This document shows positions 52,118 to 61,441 of a stretch of DNA of 64,000 bases, one piece after another. Source of the DNA: Rhodocyclaceae bacterium. Lineage in GTDB: Bacteria > Pseudomonadota > Gammaproteobacteria > Burkholderiales > Usitatibacteraceae. Where the stretch lies: contig JADCJC010000024.1 in the NCBI GenBank assembly GCA_020247395.1, forward strand, positions 1 to 64,000, read 5' to 3'. Positions within the stretch are counted from its first letter, which is position 1; each line of letters starts with the position of its first letter. The notes under the pieces were generated by a model that had not been told where the DNA came from, did no database searches, and was given only the letters and a program-made list of their open reading frames with translations. Position numbers and translations under genes: made by a program.

Positions 52118-53623
52118 ATGGAAGAAATCAATAGCTTGATGCATGGTTTCGCGGTCGCGCTCACGCCGATGAATCTTGGTTTGATGATGGTTGGCATTGT
52201 CCTGGGGGTTTTGATCGGCGTGCTGCCTGGCCTGGGCGGCGCAAACGGCGTGGCGATCTTGCTGCCACTGACATTTGCGATGGGTAACACGCCGGCGGGC
52301 CAGGTTAGCGCCATCATTCTGCTGTCATGTATTTATTGGGGTGCGCTATTTGGTGGCGCGATCACCTCAATCCTGTTCAATATTCCCGGTGAACCTTGGA
52401 GTGTGGCGACGACCTTCGACGGTTATCCCATGGCGCAGCAGGGCAAAGCGGGTGAGGCACTGACTGCGGCATTTACGTCATCTTTTGTCGGTGCATTTAT
52501 CGCGGTACTAATGATTACGTTTTTGGCACCATTAGTGGCGAAATTCGCGCTGCGATTCGGTCCGCCTGAGTTTTTTGCGGTGTACTTGCTCACCTTTTGT
52601 AGTTTTGTTGGCATGACCAAGTCCCCGCCGATGAAAACGGTCGCCGCGATGATGCTTGGCTTTGCCTTGGCTGCGGTCGGACTCGATACCGTTACCGGCC
52701 AGTTGCGGCTCACCTTCGGCTTTACGGAATTGCTTAAGGGCTTTGATTTCTTGATCGCCGTGATTGGTCTATTCGGTATCGGCGAAATCCTGCTCACCAT
52801 TGAAGAAGGGCTGGACTTCAAGGGAATGACGGGCAAGATGAAAATGAAGGTGGTAATCGAGACATGGAAGCAGTTACCCAAGTACTGGAAGACGTCGCTT
52901 CGCTCGTCGTTGATCGGCTGCTGGATGGGTATTACCCCCGGTGGCGCTACGCCAGCATCATTTATGGGCTACGGCGTGGCGAAGAAGTTTTCGCCCAACG
53001 GCGCTAGTTTTGGCAAAGGTGATATCGAGGGCGTCATTGCACCGGAGACGGCGGCACACGCTGCGGGTACGTCGGCGCTATTGCCGATGTTGACGCTAGG
53101 TATTCCTGGCTCTCCTACCGCCGCAGTGCTGCTTGGCGGGCTGCTGGTATGGGGCCTACAGCCAGGGCCGATGTTGTTTGAGGAGAAGAAGGACTTTGTT
53201 TGGGGGCTGATCGCCTCAATGTACCTCGGCAATATCGCCGGTTTGATCGTGGTGTTGACGACCGTGCCTTTCTTCGCTGCAATCTTGAGAATCCCGTTTT
53301 CGATCATCGCCCCGGTCATTCTGGTGATTTGTGCAATTGGCGCATTCACCGTGCATAGCTCGATGTTTGACGTATGGTTGATGGTTGTCTTCGGCGTGAT
53401 AGGGTACGTGTTCAAGAAACTCGACTACCCACTGGCACCGCTGGTGCTGGCCCTTGTGCTGGGCGACCGTGCGGAGGATGCGTTTCGTCAGTCGATGCTG
53501 TCATCGCAGGGAACAGTGACCATATTCTTCAGCAACGCGCTGGTTGGTTCCATCACCACCCTTGCCCTGCTGATGTTGTTTTGGGGGCCGCTCTCGTCGT
53601 TGATCAAACGAATCCGCGGGTAG
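52118..53623 (+). CDS. TctA-like large permease subunit
   Basis: A 501-residue integral membrane protein with about twelve helices. Family signatures are VLIGVLPGLGGANGVAILLP near the N-terminus and TLGIPGSPTAAVLLGGLLVW in the second half, an inverted repeat of the same motif. It forms the sodium-coupled channel of the transporter with TctB and the periplasmic receptor. ATG 52118 is used; ATG 52139 is an alternative. A regulator and oxalate genes follow. Confidence 0.94.
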   Translation: MEEINSLMHGFAVALTPMNLGLMMVGIVLGVLIGVLPGLGGANGVAILLPLTFAMGNTPAGQVSAIILLSCIYWGALFGGAITSILFNIPGEPWSVATTFDGYPMAQQGKAGEALTAAFTSSFVGAFIAVLMITFLAPLVAKFALRFGPPEFFAVYLLTFCSFVGMTKSPPMKTVAAMMLGFALAAVGLDTVTGQLRLTFGFTELLKGFDFLIAVIGLFGIGEILLTIEEGLDFKGMTGKMKMKVVIETWKQLPKYWKTSLRSSLIGCWMGITPGGATPASFMGYGVAKKFSPNGASFGKGDIEGVIAPETAAHAAGTSALLPMLTLGIPGSPTAAVLLGGLLVWGLQPGPMLFEEKKDFVWGLIASMYLGNIAGLIVVLTTVPFFAAILRIPFSIIAPVILVICAIGAFTVHSSMFDVWLMVVFGVIGYVFKKLDYPLAPLVLALVLGDRAEDAFRQSMLSSQGTVTIFFSNALVGSITTLALLMLFWGPLSSLIKRIRG

Positions 53624-53742
53624 TTGAGCACGTTGTTGCATCAACCATGGCATCCAGTATGGCGCGATTGGCAGGTGTCTATGCGCAGTTTGCTGTGATG
53701 CGTTAAATTGTGTTTCTCTTCCCACTTCCTAAGAGGATAACC

Positions 53743-53928
53743 ATGACGTTCCCATTTTTTAGTGCGATGGTCGGCATTGTCTTTATGGCTGGAATGGTGA
53801 GTTTGGTGTTGAGCATCGCGGGGGTCATCCCGCGAGAGCAGATGCCTACGCTGATTATTAGTCACGCCATCGTTGGCTTGCTCGCGCTGGGCATGCATAG
53901 TTTTGTCGCACGCAAAAAGCCGCATTAA
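53743..53928 (+). CDS. small two-helix membrane protein next to transporter
   Basis: A 61-residue protein with two hydrophobic segments, MVGIVFMAGMVSLVLSIAGV and IISHAIVGLLALGMHSF, and a basic tail VARKKPH. AAGAGGATAACC precedes ATG 53743. Family not recognised. It lies 119 nt after tctA, just before the convergent regulator gene, and may belong to the transporter unit. Confidence 0.6.
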   Translation: MTFPFFSAMVGIVFMAGMVSLVLSIAGVIPREQMPTLIISHAIVGLLALGMHSFVARKKPH

Positions 53929-54063
53929 GCCGGGCATCGCATAAACTGCACGATAACGCGTGTATTGGGCTCGGCACGAGGGTGCCGACAAAAGTCATTA
54001 TCCGACGGGCGTCTAAAGGAGAAAATGGCTGGAACTGCCCGTCAATCGCGCGGTTCTGGACCG

Positions 54064-54690
54064 TCAGCGCGCGAGAATGGCCTGAATCTTGCCCTTCTGT
54101 TTGAGTCTTGAGAGTGTCTCTGCGGACAGGTTGAGGTGTGCTGCGAGTTCTTTCATCGGTACTCGTTCGTAGAGCTCCGGATGTTTGCGCAAAAACCGCT
54201 GTACGCGCCCCTGCGCGTCCAGTAGATGCAGGGTAATGGTATGCGCCATCACCTCCGACATAAGATGCATGACTTCGTACTCAAAGTCACCTTTCATGGC
54301 AACATGGCCCTCGATGAATTCAACCCAAATTTCCATCGGCAACATCGCCACGCGCGCCTTGGTGACGGCGCGAATCGCGTACGGCGTTGGCGTGCGCAGT
54401 CGCCATGCGGCATAACTGGTCTCCATGTCGTCCTCGGCGGAGAAGCGCAAGATCATCTCTTTGCCCTCTTGGTTGGAAACCACGCGCTTTAGCACACCGT
54501 CGAGGATGAAGTACTGGTACATATCGTGCTCGCCCTGGCCCATCAACAAATCACCCTTCTTAAAGTCCGCGATCGAAAGGGATTTCTCAAGGTCGGTGAA
54601 CGCCCGCGGTTTCAGGGTTCGCAACACGATGTTCCGGGCAAGTTGTCCGCGAATGGTTTCGCGCTGTGGGTGGGAAATGAGCAGGGTCAT
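54064..54690 (-). CDS. Crp/Fnr family transcriptional regulator
   Basis: A 208-residue DNA-binding protein. The cyclic-nucleotide-like domain contains FKKGDLLMGQGEHDMYQYFILDG split around residue 60, and the C-terminal winged helix has PMKELAAHLNLSAETLSRLK, where E-x-x-SR matches the FNR recognition helix. No N-terminal iron-sulfur cysteine cluster is visible, so it is not FNR itself. ATG 54690 is preferred over an upstream start at 54729 because it removes an N-terminal extension that would overlap the palindrome. It is divergent from oxc and probably controls it and itself. Confidence 0.9.
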   Translation of the reverse strand: MTLLISHPQRETIRGQLARNIVLRTLKPRAFTDLEKSLSIADFKKGDLLMGQGEHDMYQYFILDGVLKRVVSNQEGKEMILRFSAEDDMETSYAAWRLRTPTPYAIRAVTKARVAMLPMEIWVEFIEGHVAMKGDFEYEVMHLMSEVMAHTITLHLLDAQGRVQRFLRKHPELYERVPMKELAAHLNLSAETLSRLKQKGKIQAILAR

Positions 54691-54708
54691 CTTGTTTTCC
54701 GTAGTCAA

Positions 54709-54722
54709 TTGACAGTAGTCAA
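54709..54722 (-). promoter_or_regulatory. FNR-type palindrome TTGAC-N4-GTCAA upstream of the regulator
   Basis: TTGACAGTAGTCAA is a perfect 14-bp TTGAC-N4-GTCAA dyad, the half-site type bound by Crp/Fnr proteins with an E-x-x-SR recognition helix. It is 18 nt before the start codon of the regulator, so binding there would fit autoregulation. An overlapping second palindrome GTCAATTGAC lies at 54704-54713. Oxc starts 169 nt away on the other strand. Confidence 0.7.
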
Positions 54723-54891
54723 GGCACAATTATTTTGTCATTTTTATGATGCATGGCAGTTTCGGACATTGCCGAATCATCGGGGCTTGCAGAGTGTGTG
54801 CTTCGGACAAGACAAACAAACCCTACGACTCGTGCACCGCTGATGCTCTATCTTGGTGTTGAGTCAAAAAATCAAGGCGAGGCGTCCCATT

Positions 54892-56619
54892 ATGACTACC
54901 GATGCAAACACCGAACAAACGACGGATGGCTTTCATCTCGTTATCGACGCACTAAAGCTCAACGGGCTTAACACCATTTATGGCTTGCCGGGAATCCCCA
55001 TCACAGATTTGACGCGAATGGCGCAAGCCGAGGGCATGCGTGTTATCTCCTTCCGACACGAACAAAATGCAGGCAACGCAGCTGCGATTGCAGGGTTTAT
55101 TACGCAGAAACCGGGCGTTTGTTTAACGGTGTCAGCGCCCGGCTTTCTAAACGGGCTCACCGCGTTGTCAAATGCGACAACCAATTGCTTCCCGATGATT
55201 CTGATTTCGGGATCGAGCGAGCGCGAAATCGTAGATTTGCAACAGGGCGATTACGAGGAAATGGATCAGCTTGCAATCGCCAGGCCACTTTGTAAAGCCG
55301 CGTTTCGTGTCTTGCATGCCGAGGATATTGGCATTGGCATCGCACGCGCGATTCGTGCCGCCGTATCGGGGCGTCCGGGGGGCGTTTATCTCGATTTGCC
55401 GGCAAAACTGTTTGCGCAAACGATGGGCGCAGCGGCGGGCCAGCAGTCGTTGATTAAGGTGGTTGATCCCGCGCCGCGCCAAATTCCCGCGCCCGATGCG
55501 GTGGCCCGCGCGCTCGATTTGCTTAGGGGCGCAAAACGACCATTGATTTTGCTGGGCAAGGGGGCGGCCTATGCACAAGCAGATGCCGATATTCGTGCCT
55601 TAATTGAAAGGACAGGAATCCCGTACTTGCCGATGTCAATGGCCAAGGGGCTGTTGCCCGACACCCATCAGCAATCCGCAGCTGCGGCGCGATCATTTGT
55701 ATTGCCAGAGGCAGATGTCGTCATGCTGCTTGGAGCCCGCTTGAACTGGTTGCTCTCACACGGCAAGGGTAAGACTTGGGGAGGCAAGGATCATAAGACT
55801 TGGGGCGGACAGAAGTTTATCCAGGTGGACATCTGCCCGACTGAGGCGGATAGCAACGTCGCCATCGACGCACCGCTAATCGGCGACATGGGCTCGTGCG
55901 TCGCGGCGCTGCTCGCTGGCATCGAGCCGGGATGGGCGAAACCACCAGCGCAGTGGCTGTCGGCAATCGCCGAGCGTAAAGCAAAAAATATCAGCAAACT
56001 TGCGGAAACCCTGGCGAAGGATCCCACGCCGATGACCTTCCATAGTGCGCTCAACGTGGTGCGTGACATTGTCAAGGCGCACCCGGACGCAATGCTGGTA
56101 AATGAGGGCGCTAATTCGCTCGACTTCACCCGCAGCATTGTGGATATGTACAAACCGCGAAAGCGCCTCGACGTCGGCACATGGGGCATCATGGGTATTG
56201 GTATGGGTTTCGCCGTCGCTGCTGCGGTTGAAACGGGAGAATCTGTCATCGCCATCGAAGGCGATAGTGCATTCGGATTTTCAGGGATGGAAGTCGAGAC
56301 CATTTGTCGCTACAACCTGCCGGTTTGTATTGTGATTTTTAACAACAACGGCGTATATCGTGGAACCGATATAAACCCCACCGGAGGCGCTGATGTTGCA
56401 CCAACTGTGTTCGTCAAAGGCGCACGCTATGATAAGTTGATGGAGGCTTTTGGCGGCGTAGGCATAAACGCTACCACCCCGACCGCGTTGCGGGCAGCGA
56501 TGGAAGAGGCAATGCGTTCGAAGCGGCCAACGCTGATTAACGCGGTGATCGACGAAACGGCTGGCACCGAGAGTGGGCGAATTACGAGTCTGAACCCGAC
56601 GGCAGCAAAGAAAAAGTGA
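54892..56619 (+). CDS. oxc: oxalyl-CoA decarboxylase
   Basis: A 575-residue TPP enzyme converting oxalyl-CoA to formyl-CoA and CO2. The catalytic glutamate is in [16 protein letters not shown]. The TPP/Mg motif is [16 protein letters not shown] with the [15 protein letters not shown] segment typical of Oxc. ATG 54892 is preferred because the 13 residues from 54853 are not family-like. The frc gene follows 156 nt downstream. No transmembrane or signal segment, so cytoplasmic. Confidence 0.95.
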   Translation: MTTDANTEQTTDGFHLVIDALKLNGLNTIYGLPGIPITDLTRMAQAEGMRVISFRHEQNAGNAAAIAGFITQKPGVCLTVSAPGFLNGLTALSNATTNCFPMILISGSSEREIVDLQQGDYEEMDQLAIARPLCKAAFRVLHAEDIGIGIARAIRAAVSGRPGGVYLDLPAKLFAQTMGAAAGQQSLIKVVDPAPRQIPAPDAVARALDLLRGAKRPLILLGKGAAYAQADADIRALIERTGIPYLPMSMAKGLLPDTHQQSAAAARSFVLPEADVVMLLGARLNWLLSHGKGKTWGGKDHKTWGGQKFIQVDICPTEADSNVAIDAPLIGDMGSCVAALLAGIEPGWAKPPAQWLSAIAERKAKNISKLAETLAKDPTPMTFHSALNVVRDIVKAHPDAMLVNEGANSLDFTRSIVDMYKPRKRLDVGTWGIMGIGMGFAVAAAVETGESVIAIEGDSAFGFSGMEVETICRYNLPVCIVIFNNNGVYRGTDINPTGGADVAPTVFVKGARYDKLMEAFGGVGINATTPTALRAAMEEAMRSKRPTLINAVIDETAGTESGRITSLNPTAAKKK

Positions 56620-56775
56620 CGCGTGCGTTTAGGGGCGCGAGCGGCGCGAAGAGTGATTGGTGCCGGATGATGCCTCGTCGATGTATCGGCTTTCTTGTTT
56701 GACGGCGTGCAACGCCGAGTGCTTTAGACTGTCAACTTGCGCAGTTTGATCATTGATGAATAGGAAACTTACAGA

Positions 56776-58044
56776 ATGGAAGCGTTGAAAGGTATCAGAA
56801 TTCTCGATATGACGCACGTGCAAGCTGGGCCAACATGCTCACAGCTGCTCGCGTGGATGGGAGCAGACGTGATCAAGTTCGAGCCGCCGCAGGGTGACGC
56901 GACTAGGGGCCAGCTGCGCGACATCCCCGGCGCTGATTCGCTCTATTTCACAATGTTGAACTGCAACAAACGTTCGATTACTGTGAACATGAAATCTGCC
57001 GAGGGTAAAACCGTGTTTGTGGATTTGCTGAAACACTGCGATATCGTGATGGAAAACTTTGGGCCGGGCGTTTTGGACCGGTTGGGTTTTACGTGGGAAA
57101 AAATTCACGAGATCAACCCGAAGATCATCATGGGCTCGATCAAGGGGTTTGGTTCGAGTGGGCCCTACGCGGAATTCAAGGCCTATGAAAACGTCGCACA
57201 GGCGATGGGCGGTGCGATGAGCACAACCGGTACGCCCGACGGTGCGCCCTTCGTCACGGGCGCACAAATCGGTGATTCTGGAACGGGTTTACACTTGGCA
57301 ATTGGATTATTGGCAGCGCTGAACCAGGCGAATCGCACTGGCCAAGGACAGTACGTTGAAGTCGCAATGATGGACGGTGTCATGAACTTGTGTCGCGTGA
57401 AGTTTCGTGACCATCAGCGCCTCACACGCGGCGGCCTCAGCGAGTATTCGGTGCCGACCTCGCAGGGTATGGGTGACGTGCCGAGGGCAGGCAATGATTC
57501 CGGCGGCGGGCAACTGGGTAACGCGATTCACTGCAAACCGCATGGCCCGAATGACTGGATTTATGTCGTTGTCCAAGAGGCAGTTTGGGCGGGATTGGCG
57601 AATCGCATTGGTGCCGAACTTGGCCTTCCGGAACTGGCGACCGATGCGCGTTTTGCGTTGATTGGTGACAGACGCAAAAACCAAAACGACATGTGGGGAC
57701 TCATCACCAAGTTCGCAGCGAACTACACCAAACGGGAGTTTATGGCGATCTTGAACCCTATCGATGTGCCGTGTGGCCCGATCATGTCAACAACGGACCT
57801 TGCCAACGACGAGCACATTCGGGGTCGCGAAATGTACGTTGAGTTGGAGGATGAAAGGCGCGGTAAGTGGTGGAATGTCGGCATGCCGATCAAGCTGTCT
57901 GCATCGCCCGCAAAGATCGAGCGCGCGCCGTTTTTGGGCGAACACAATGATGATGTTCTGATGAATGTTTTGGGCTATGACGCCGCCAAAGTAGAGGCGA
58001 TGAAAGTTGCCGGGGCGTTTTCGGCACCGCCTAAAAAGGCCTAG
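56776..58044 (+). CDS. frc: formyl-CoA:oxalate CoA-transferase
   Basis: A 422-residue class III CoA-transferase moving CoA from formyl-CoA to oxalate, so regenerating oxalyl-CoA for Oxc. Family signatures are LKGIRILDMTHVQAGPTC at the N-terminus, DVIKFEPPQGDATRGQ, and GAQIGDSGTGLHLAIGLLAA with the catalytic aspartate region. NDSGGGQLGNAIHC is the glycine-rich loop region of Frc. It is directly between oxc and the formyltransferase gene, so the three form a formate-releasing module. Confidence 0.95.
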   Translation: MEALKGIRILDMTHVQAGPTCSQLLAWMGADVIKFEPPQGDATRGQLRDIPGADSLYFTMLNCNKRSITVNMKSAEGKTVFVDLLKHCDIVMENFGPGVLDRLGFTWEKIHEINPKIIMGSIKGFGSSGPYAEFKAYENVAQAMGGAMSTTGTPDGAPFVTGAQIGDSGTGLHLAIGLLAALNQANRTGQGQYVEVAMMDGVMNLCRVKFRDHQRLTRGGLSEYSVPTSQGMGDVPRAGNDSGGGQLGNAIHCKPHGPNDWIYVVVQEAVWAGLANRIGAELGLPELATDARFALIGDRRKNQNDMWGLITKFAANYTKREFMAILNPIDVPCGPIMSTTDLANDEHIRGREMYVELEDERRGKWWNVGMPIKLSASPAKIERAPFLGEHNDDVLMNVLGYDAAKVEAMKVAGAFSAPPKKA

Positions 58045-58098
58045 GCAGTATTGCTTTCGCTAAGTTTACAAACCCACGATCATCCATGGAGCGATCAC

Positions 58099-59028
58099 AT
58101 GAAAATTGCCATCATCGGCCAGCAAGACTTTGGTAAATCAGTGCTGGAGGCGCTGGTCGCTCGCGGGGACGAGATCGTGGGTGTGTTTTGTGCGCCGGAA
58201 AAAGAAGGTGCCAAGCCCGACCCAATGCGTTTGGCCGCTGAAGCCCGTAGCCTACGCACATTTCAGTTCCCGTCGCTGAAGGCCCCAGAGGCAACTGCCG
58301 CCATGCGCGAACTCAACGCAGACATCGGCATTATGGCGTTTGTGCTGCAATTTGCGCCGCAGGAATTTGTGAATATTCCGAAACACGGCACGATCCAATA
58401 CCACCCCTCATTACTGCCGAAGTACCGTGGCCCGTCTTCGATTAACTGGCCGATCTCTCTGGGCGAAACGGAAACGGGGTTGACCATTTTTCGGCCGACT
58501 GATGGACTCGATGAGGGCGCGATTATCCTGCAAAAAACCACACCAATCAGCGAAAACGACACGCTCGGAACCGTCTACTTTGATCGTCTGTTCCCGATGG
58601 GGGTTGCGGCCATGCTTGAGGCAGCGGATCTAGTGGTGACTGGCAAACATAGCGAGCGGGTACAGGACGAGTCAAAAGCAACCTACGAAGGCTGGTTCCG
58701 CGTAAACGAGTCGAAAATCAATTGGCATAACCATCTCGATGTTGTTCACAATCTCATCCGTGGCTGCGATCCCGCGCCCGGCGCATGGACGACGCTAGGG
58801 GGAAAAAAGGTTCAGTTGTTCGGGTCGCGCAAACACCCAGCGCGAACCTTTGGCGAGGTCAAGGGTAAGCCTGGCGAAGTGGTGTCAATTGCTGACTCGA
58901 TGTTCATTAATGTGCAGGGTGGTCGAATCGAGGTCACGAAGCTAAAACATGAGGATGGCAAGAAAATGGGTAGTGCCGAGTTCGCGGATGCCTACGGTGT
59001 TGTGCCGGGCAAGTTGTTGGGGAATTAA
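58099..59028 (+). CDS. formyltransferase, similar to the 10-formyl-THF hydrolase domain of ALDH1L1
   Basis: A 309-residue protein with an N-terminal formyl_transf_N domain and a C-terminal formyl_transf_C domain. The active site reads QYHPSLLPKYRGPSSINW then DGLDEGAIILQ, with His102 and Asp138 36 residues apart, as in ALDH1L1. The position of the catalytic Asn of methionyl-tRNA formyltransferase (two residues before the histidine) is Gln100 here. KINWHNHLDVVHNLIRGCDPAPGAWT also follows ALDH1L1. It may hydrolyse 10-formyl-THF or transfer formyl from it. GGAG lies 7 nt before ATG 58099; frc is 54 nt upstream. Confidence 0.85.
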   Translation: MKIAIIGQQDFGKSVLEALVARGDEIVGVFCAPEKEGAKPDPMRLAAEARSLRTFQFPSLKAPEATAAMRELNADIGIMAFVLQFAPQEFVNIPKHGTIQYHPSLLPKYRGPSSINWPISLGETETGLTIFRPTDGLDEGAIILQKTTPISENDTLGTVYFDRLFPMGVAAMLEAADLVVTGKHSERVQDESKATYEGWFRVNESKINWHNHLDVVHNLIRGCDPAPGAWTTLGGKKVQLFGSRKHPARTFGEVKGKPGEVVSIADSMFINVQGGRIEVTKLKHEDGKKMGSAEFADAYGVVPGKLLGN

Positions 59029-59238
59029 GCGGCAGGCACCGGATGGCTAGCTAAACGTCACTCCGGCCACCTAGGGCCCCCGCCAAGACGGCGTTTGTCG
59101 CGCCCGAGTAGCAAGTTACGATTATTTACAACGGCTTGTGCGCAATTGACTTGCGTAAGCCTTTCGGCGGCGAGTATCATCTGTGTGCCCAACAGTCGGC
59201 ACAATCGGTTGGTCAAAAAGCTCTCTAAGGGGTTCTTT

Positions 59239-61434
59239 ATGGGTTTGTCATTTTCCTTTGCCGCATGGCGTACGGCCAGATGCCGTCTCGATCGACCGAC
59301 TGCTTCGGACAATCTTATGCAAAGCGCAGGTCGCATCCTCTCGTTCGCGCTGATCACCGCCGCAGGTTCTGCCGTTGCGCAGCCCTCTTCTTCGACTGTC
59401 GATTCGATCGAGTATTTCAACAGTCGAAGTGGCCAATATTACCGAACTGATGTTCCGGCAGAAATAGCCTCAATTGATCAAAGTGGGTCCGCTTCAGGGT
59501 GGGCGCGAACCGGTCAGAGCTTCAAAGTGTGGCGCACGCAAGCGGATGCACCTGCCGGGGCAATTCCTTTGGTTAAGCTGACCTCGCTGAGTTTTGCGAC
59601 GCCATCTGCACCGCAAGTTTGTAGCCTGAGCAAAACCAGCAAGTTGACGCCGTTGTCAGGTGCTGCGGCAAATTGTCCGGTACAAACCAGTGTGACGTAC
59701 GTTTTGCCGGCCGACGCGTCTGGCAATTGTGCGACTGGGACGCAGCCTGTCTTTCAAGCTGCCAGCCCAACCGGAATACGGTTGGCCAATCAGTTGTCCG
59801 TTTATCAAGAAATGTTTGACCGTGGTTGGCAGGCCCAAGGCGCAGCCATCTGTGTGCCCGGTGTATCGTTGGCCGCTGAAGCCGACGCGTACCGCTTGCT
59901 AAAACAAGCCACATTCGGTGCCACCGAAGCGGCGATGAATGAGGTGAAACAAATGGGCGTGACGGCCTGGGTGGATAGCCAACTCAATATGCCGGTGCTG
60001 TCGAAGATGCCCGCGCTCGAGTTTTACCCGACCCAGGCGCCGACTACGTGTGCCAACAATGGTGTTGCGAGTTCAGCGGCCTCGCTTTGTGCCCGGGACA
60101 ACTACACGTTTTTCCAACTGCAACTTAAATTTACCCAGAACGCGTTAAAGCAGGCGGACCAGCTGCGGCAGCGGGTGGCATTTGCACTCTCACAAATTTT
60201 GGTGACATCGGGTGTTGATGCCTCGCTCATGCCGTACGGTATGGCCAAGTATCAGCAATTGTTCCTAGACGGCGCGTTTGGCAACTACAAGGACTTGCTG
60301 ACGGCGGTGACGCTTTCACCGGTGATGGGTGATTACCTCAACATGGCGAATTCAAATAAGCCGGATGTTGCCCGCGGAATTTCGGCCAACGAGAATTTCG
60401 CCCGAGAGATCATGCAGCTCTTTAGTATCGGGCTGTATGAGCTGAACCAAGATGGGACGATGAAGAAGGATATACAGGGCAACTTGATTCCGACGTACTC
60501 GCAAACCACGGTTGAGAATCTGGCGCGTGTCTTCACGGGTTGGACCTATCCAGGATTTGGTAATGTCGCCCCAACTCGTAATAATCCAGCGTACTACGAG
60601 TACCCAATGATGCCGGTGGAATCGAACCACGATACCGGTGCAAAAACGCTGATGAACGGCTTTGTGATTCCTGCCGGGCAAAATGCCCGCCAGGACCTGA
60701 ACATGGCGCTCGACCATCTGTTCTCGCATGCAAATGTCGCCCCGTTCATTTCCAAACAACTCATTCAAAAGCTGGTTAGCGGAGACCCAAGTCCGGCCTA
60801 CGTTGGGCGCGTGAGTGCCGTCTTCAACAACAACGGAGCAGGCGTTCGTGGCGACCTTAAAGCGGTGGTGCGGGCAATTTTGCTCGATCCGGAGGCGCGC
60901 GGACCAATCAAAACGGTCGCCGGCGCGGGCAAGCTCAAGGAGCCAGTGTTGATGGCGCTCAGCGCCTACCGTGGCCTCGGCGGCATTAATGACGGCGTAT
61001 GGGTGCGCACGCAGTATGCGAGTATGGCGCAGGACTTGTTCCGGGCGCCAACCGTGTTCAACTACTACGCGCCGGATAACACGGTGTCTAACGGCAAGTT
61101 GGGACCGGAGTTTGAGATTCTCACTTCCACAACGGCGTTTGCGCGGACTAATTTCCTGCGCAATGTGACCAACGTAAATTATGCGATCGACGCAACTGTG
61201 CCGGGTGCCACAGGCACGACTGTCGATTGGATGCCATGGCAGGCGCTCGCGAGTAATCCCGCAGCACTAGTCGACAAGCTTTCCTGGGTGTTTACCGCAG
61301 GCGCTATGTCTGCTTCGGCACAGCAGCAAGTAGTGAATGCCGTGAATGCAATCGCCGCCACGGATACCTTGGGCCGCGCCAGAACTGCGGCGTACTTAGT
61401 ACTGTCCTCCAGCCACTTCCAAGTTGATCGGTAG
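59239..61434 (+). CDS. DUF1800 family exported protein
   Basis: A 731-residue protein whose central and C-terminal parts match DUF1800: YRLLKQATFGATEAAMNEV, NLARVFTGWTYPG and SHANVAPFISKQLIQKLVSG. An N-terminal ~130-residue region contains SIEYFNSRSGQYYRTDVP, resembling the small beta repeat seen in other secreted proteins. ATG 59239 follows AAGGGG with good spacing; ATG 59317 would give a more compact signal peptide (LSFALITAAGSAVAQ). Function unknown. DUF1501 follows 7 nt downstream, a pairing that is recurrent in bacteria. Confidence 0.88.
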   Translation: MGLSFSFAAWRTARCRLDRPTASDNLMQSAGRILSFALITAAGSAVAQPSSSTVDSIEYFNSRSGQYYRTDVPAEIASIDQSGSASGWARTGQSFKVWRTQADAPAGAIPLVKLTSLSFATPSAPQVCSLSKTSKLTPLSGAAANCPVQTSVTYVLPADASGNCATGTQPVFQAASPTGIRLANQLSVYQEMFDRGWQAQGAAICVPGVSLAAEADAYRLLKQATFGATEAAMNEVKQMGVTAWVDSQLNMPVLSKMPALEFYPTQAPTTCANNGVASSAASLCARDNYTFFQLQLKFTQNALKQADQLRQRVAFALSQILVTSGVDASLMPYGMAKYQQLFLDGAFGNYKDLLTAVTLSPVMGDYLNMANSNKPDVARGISANENFAREIMQLFSIGLYELNQDGTMKKDIQGNLIPTYSQTTVENLARVFTGWTYPGFGNVAPTRNNPAYYEYPMMPVESNHDTGAKTLMNGFVIPAGQNARQDLNMALDHLFSHANVAPFISKQLIQKLVSGDPSPAYVGRVSAVFNNNGAGVRGDLKAVVRAILLDPEARGPIKTVAGAGKLKEPVLMALSAYRGLGGINDGVWVRTQYASMAQDLFRAPTVFNYYAPDNTVSNGKLGPEFEILTSTTAFARTNFLRNVTNVNYAIDATVPGATGTTVDWMPWQALASNPAALVDKLSWVFTAGAMSASAQQQVVNAVNAIAATDTLGRARTAAYLVLSSSHFQVDR

Positions 61435-61441
61435 GTTACTC

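Noticed and set aside
54024-54110. 28-codon frame with a good AAAGGAG site before its ATG
   Set aside because: Short, with no conserved feature, and its second half is antisense to the regulator's C-terminus. The ribosome-binding site alone is not enough.
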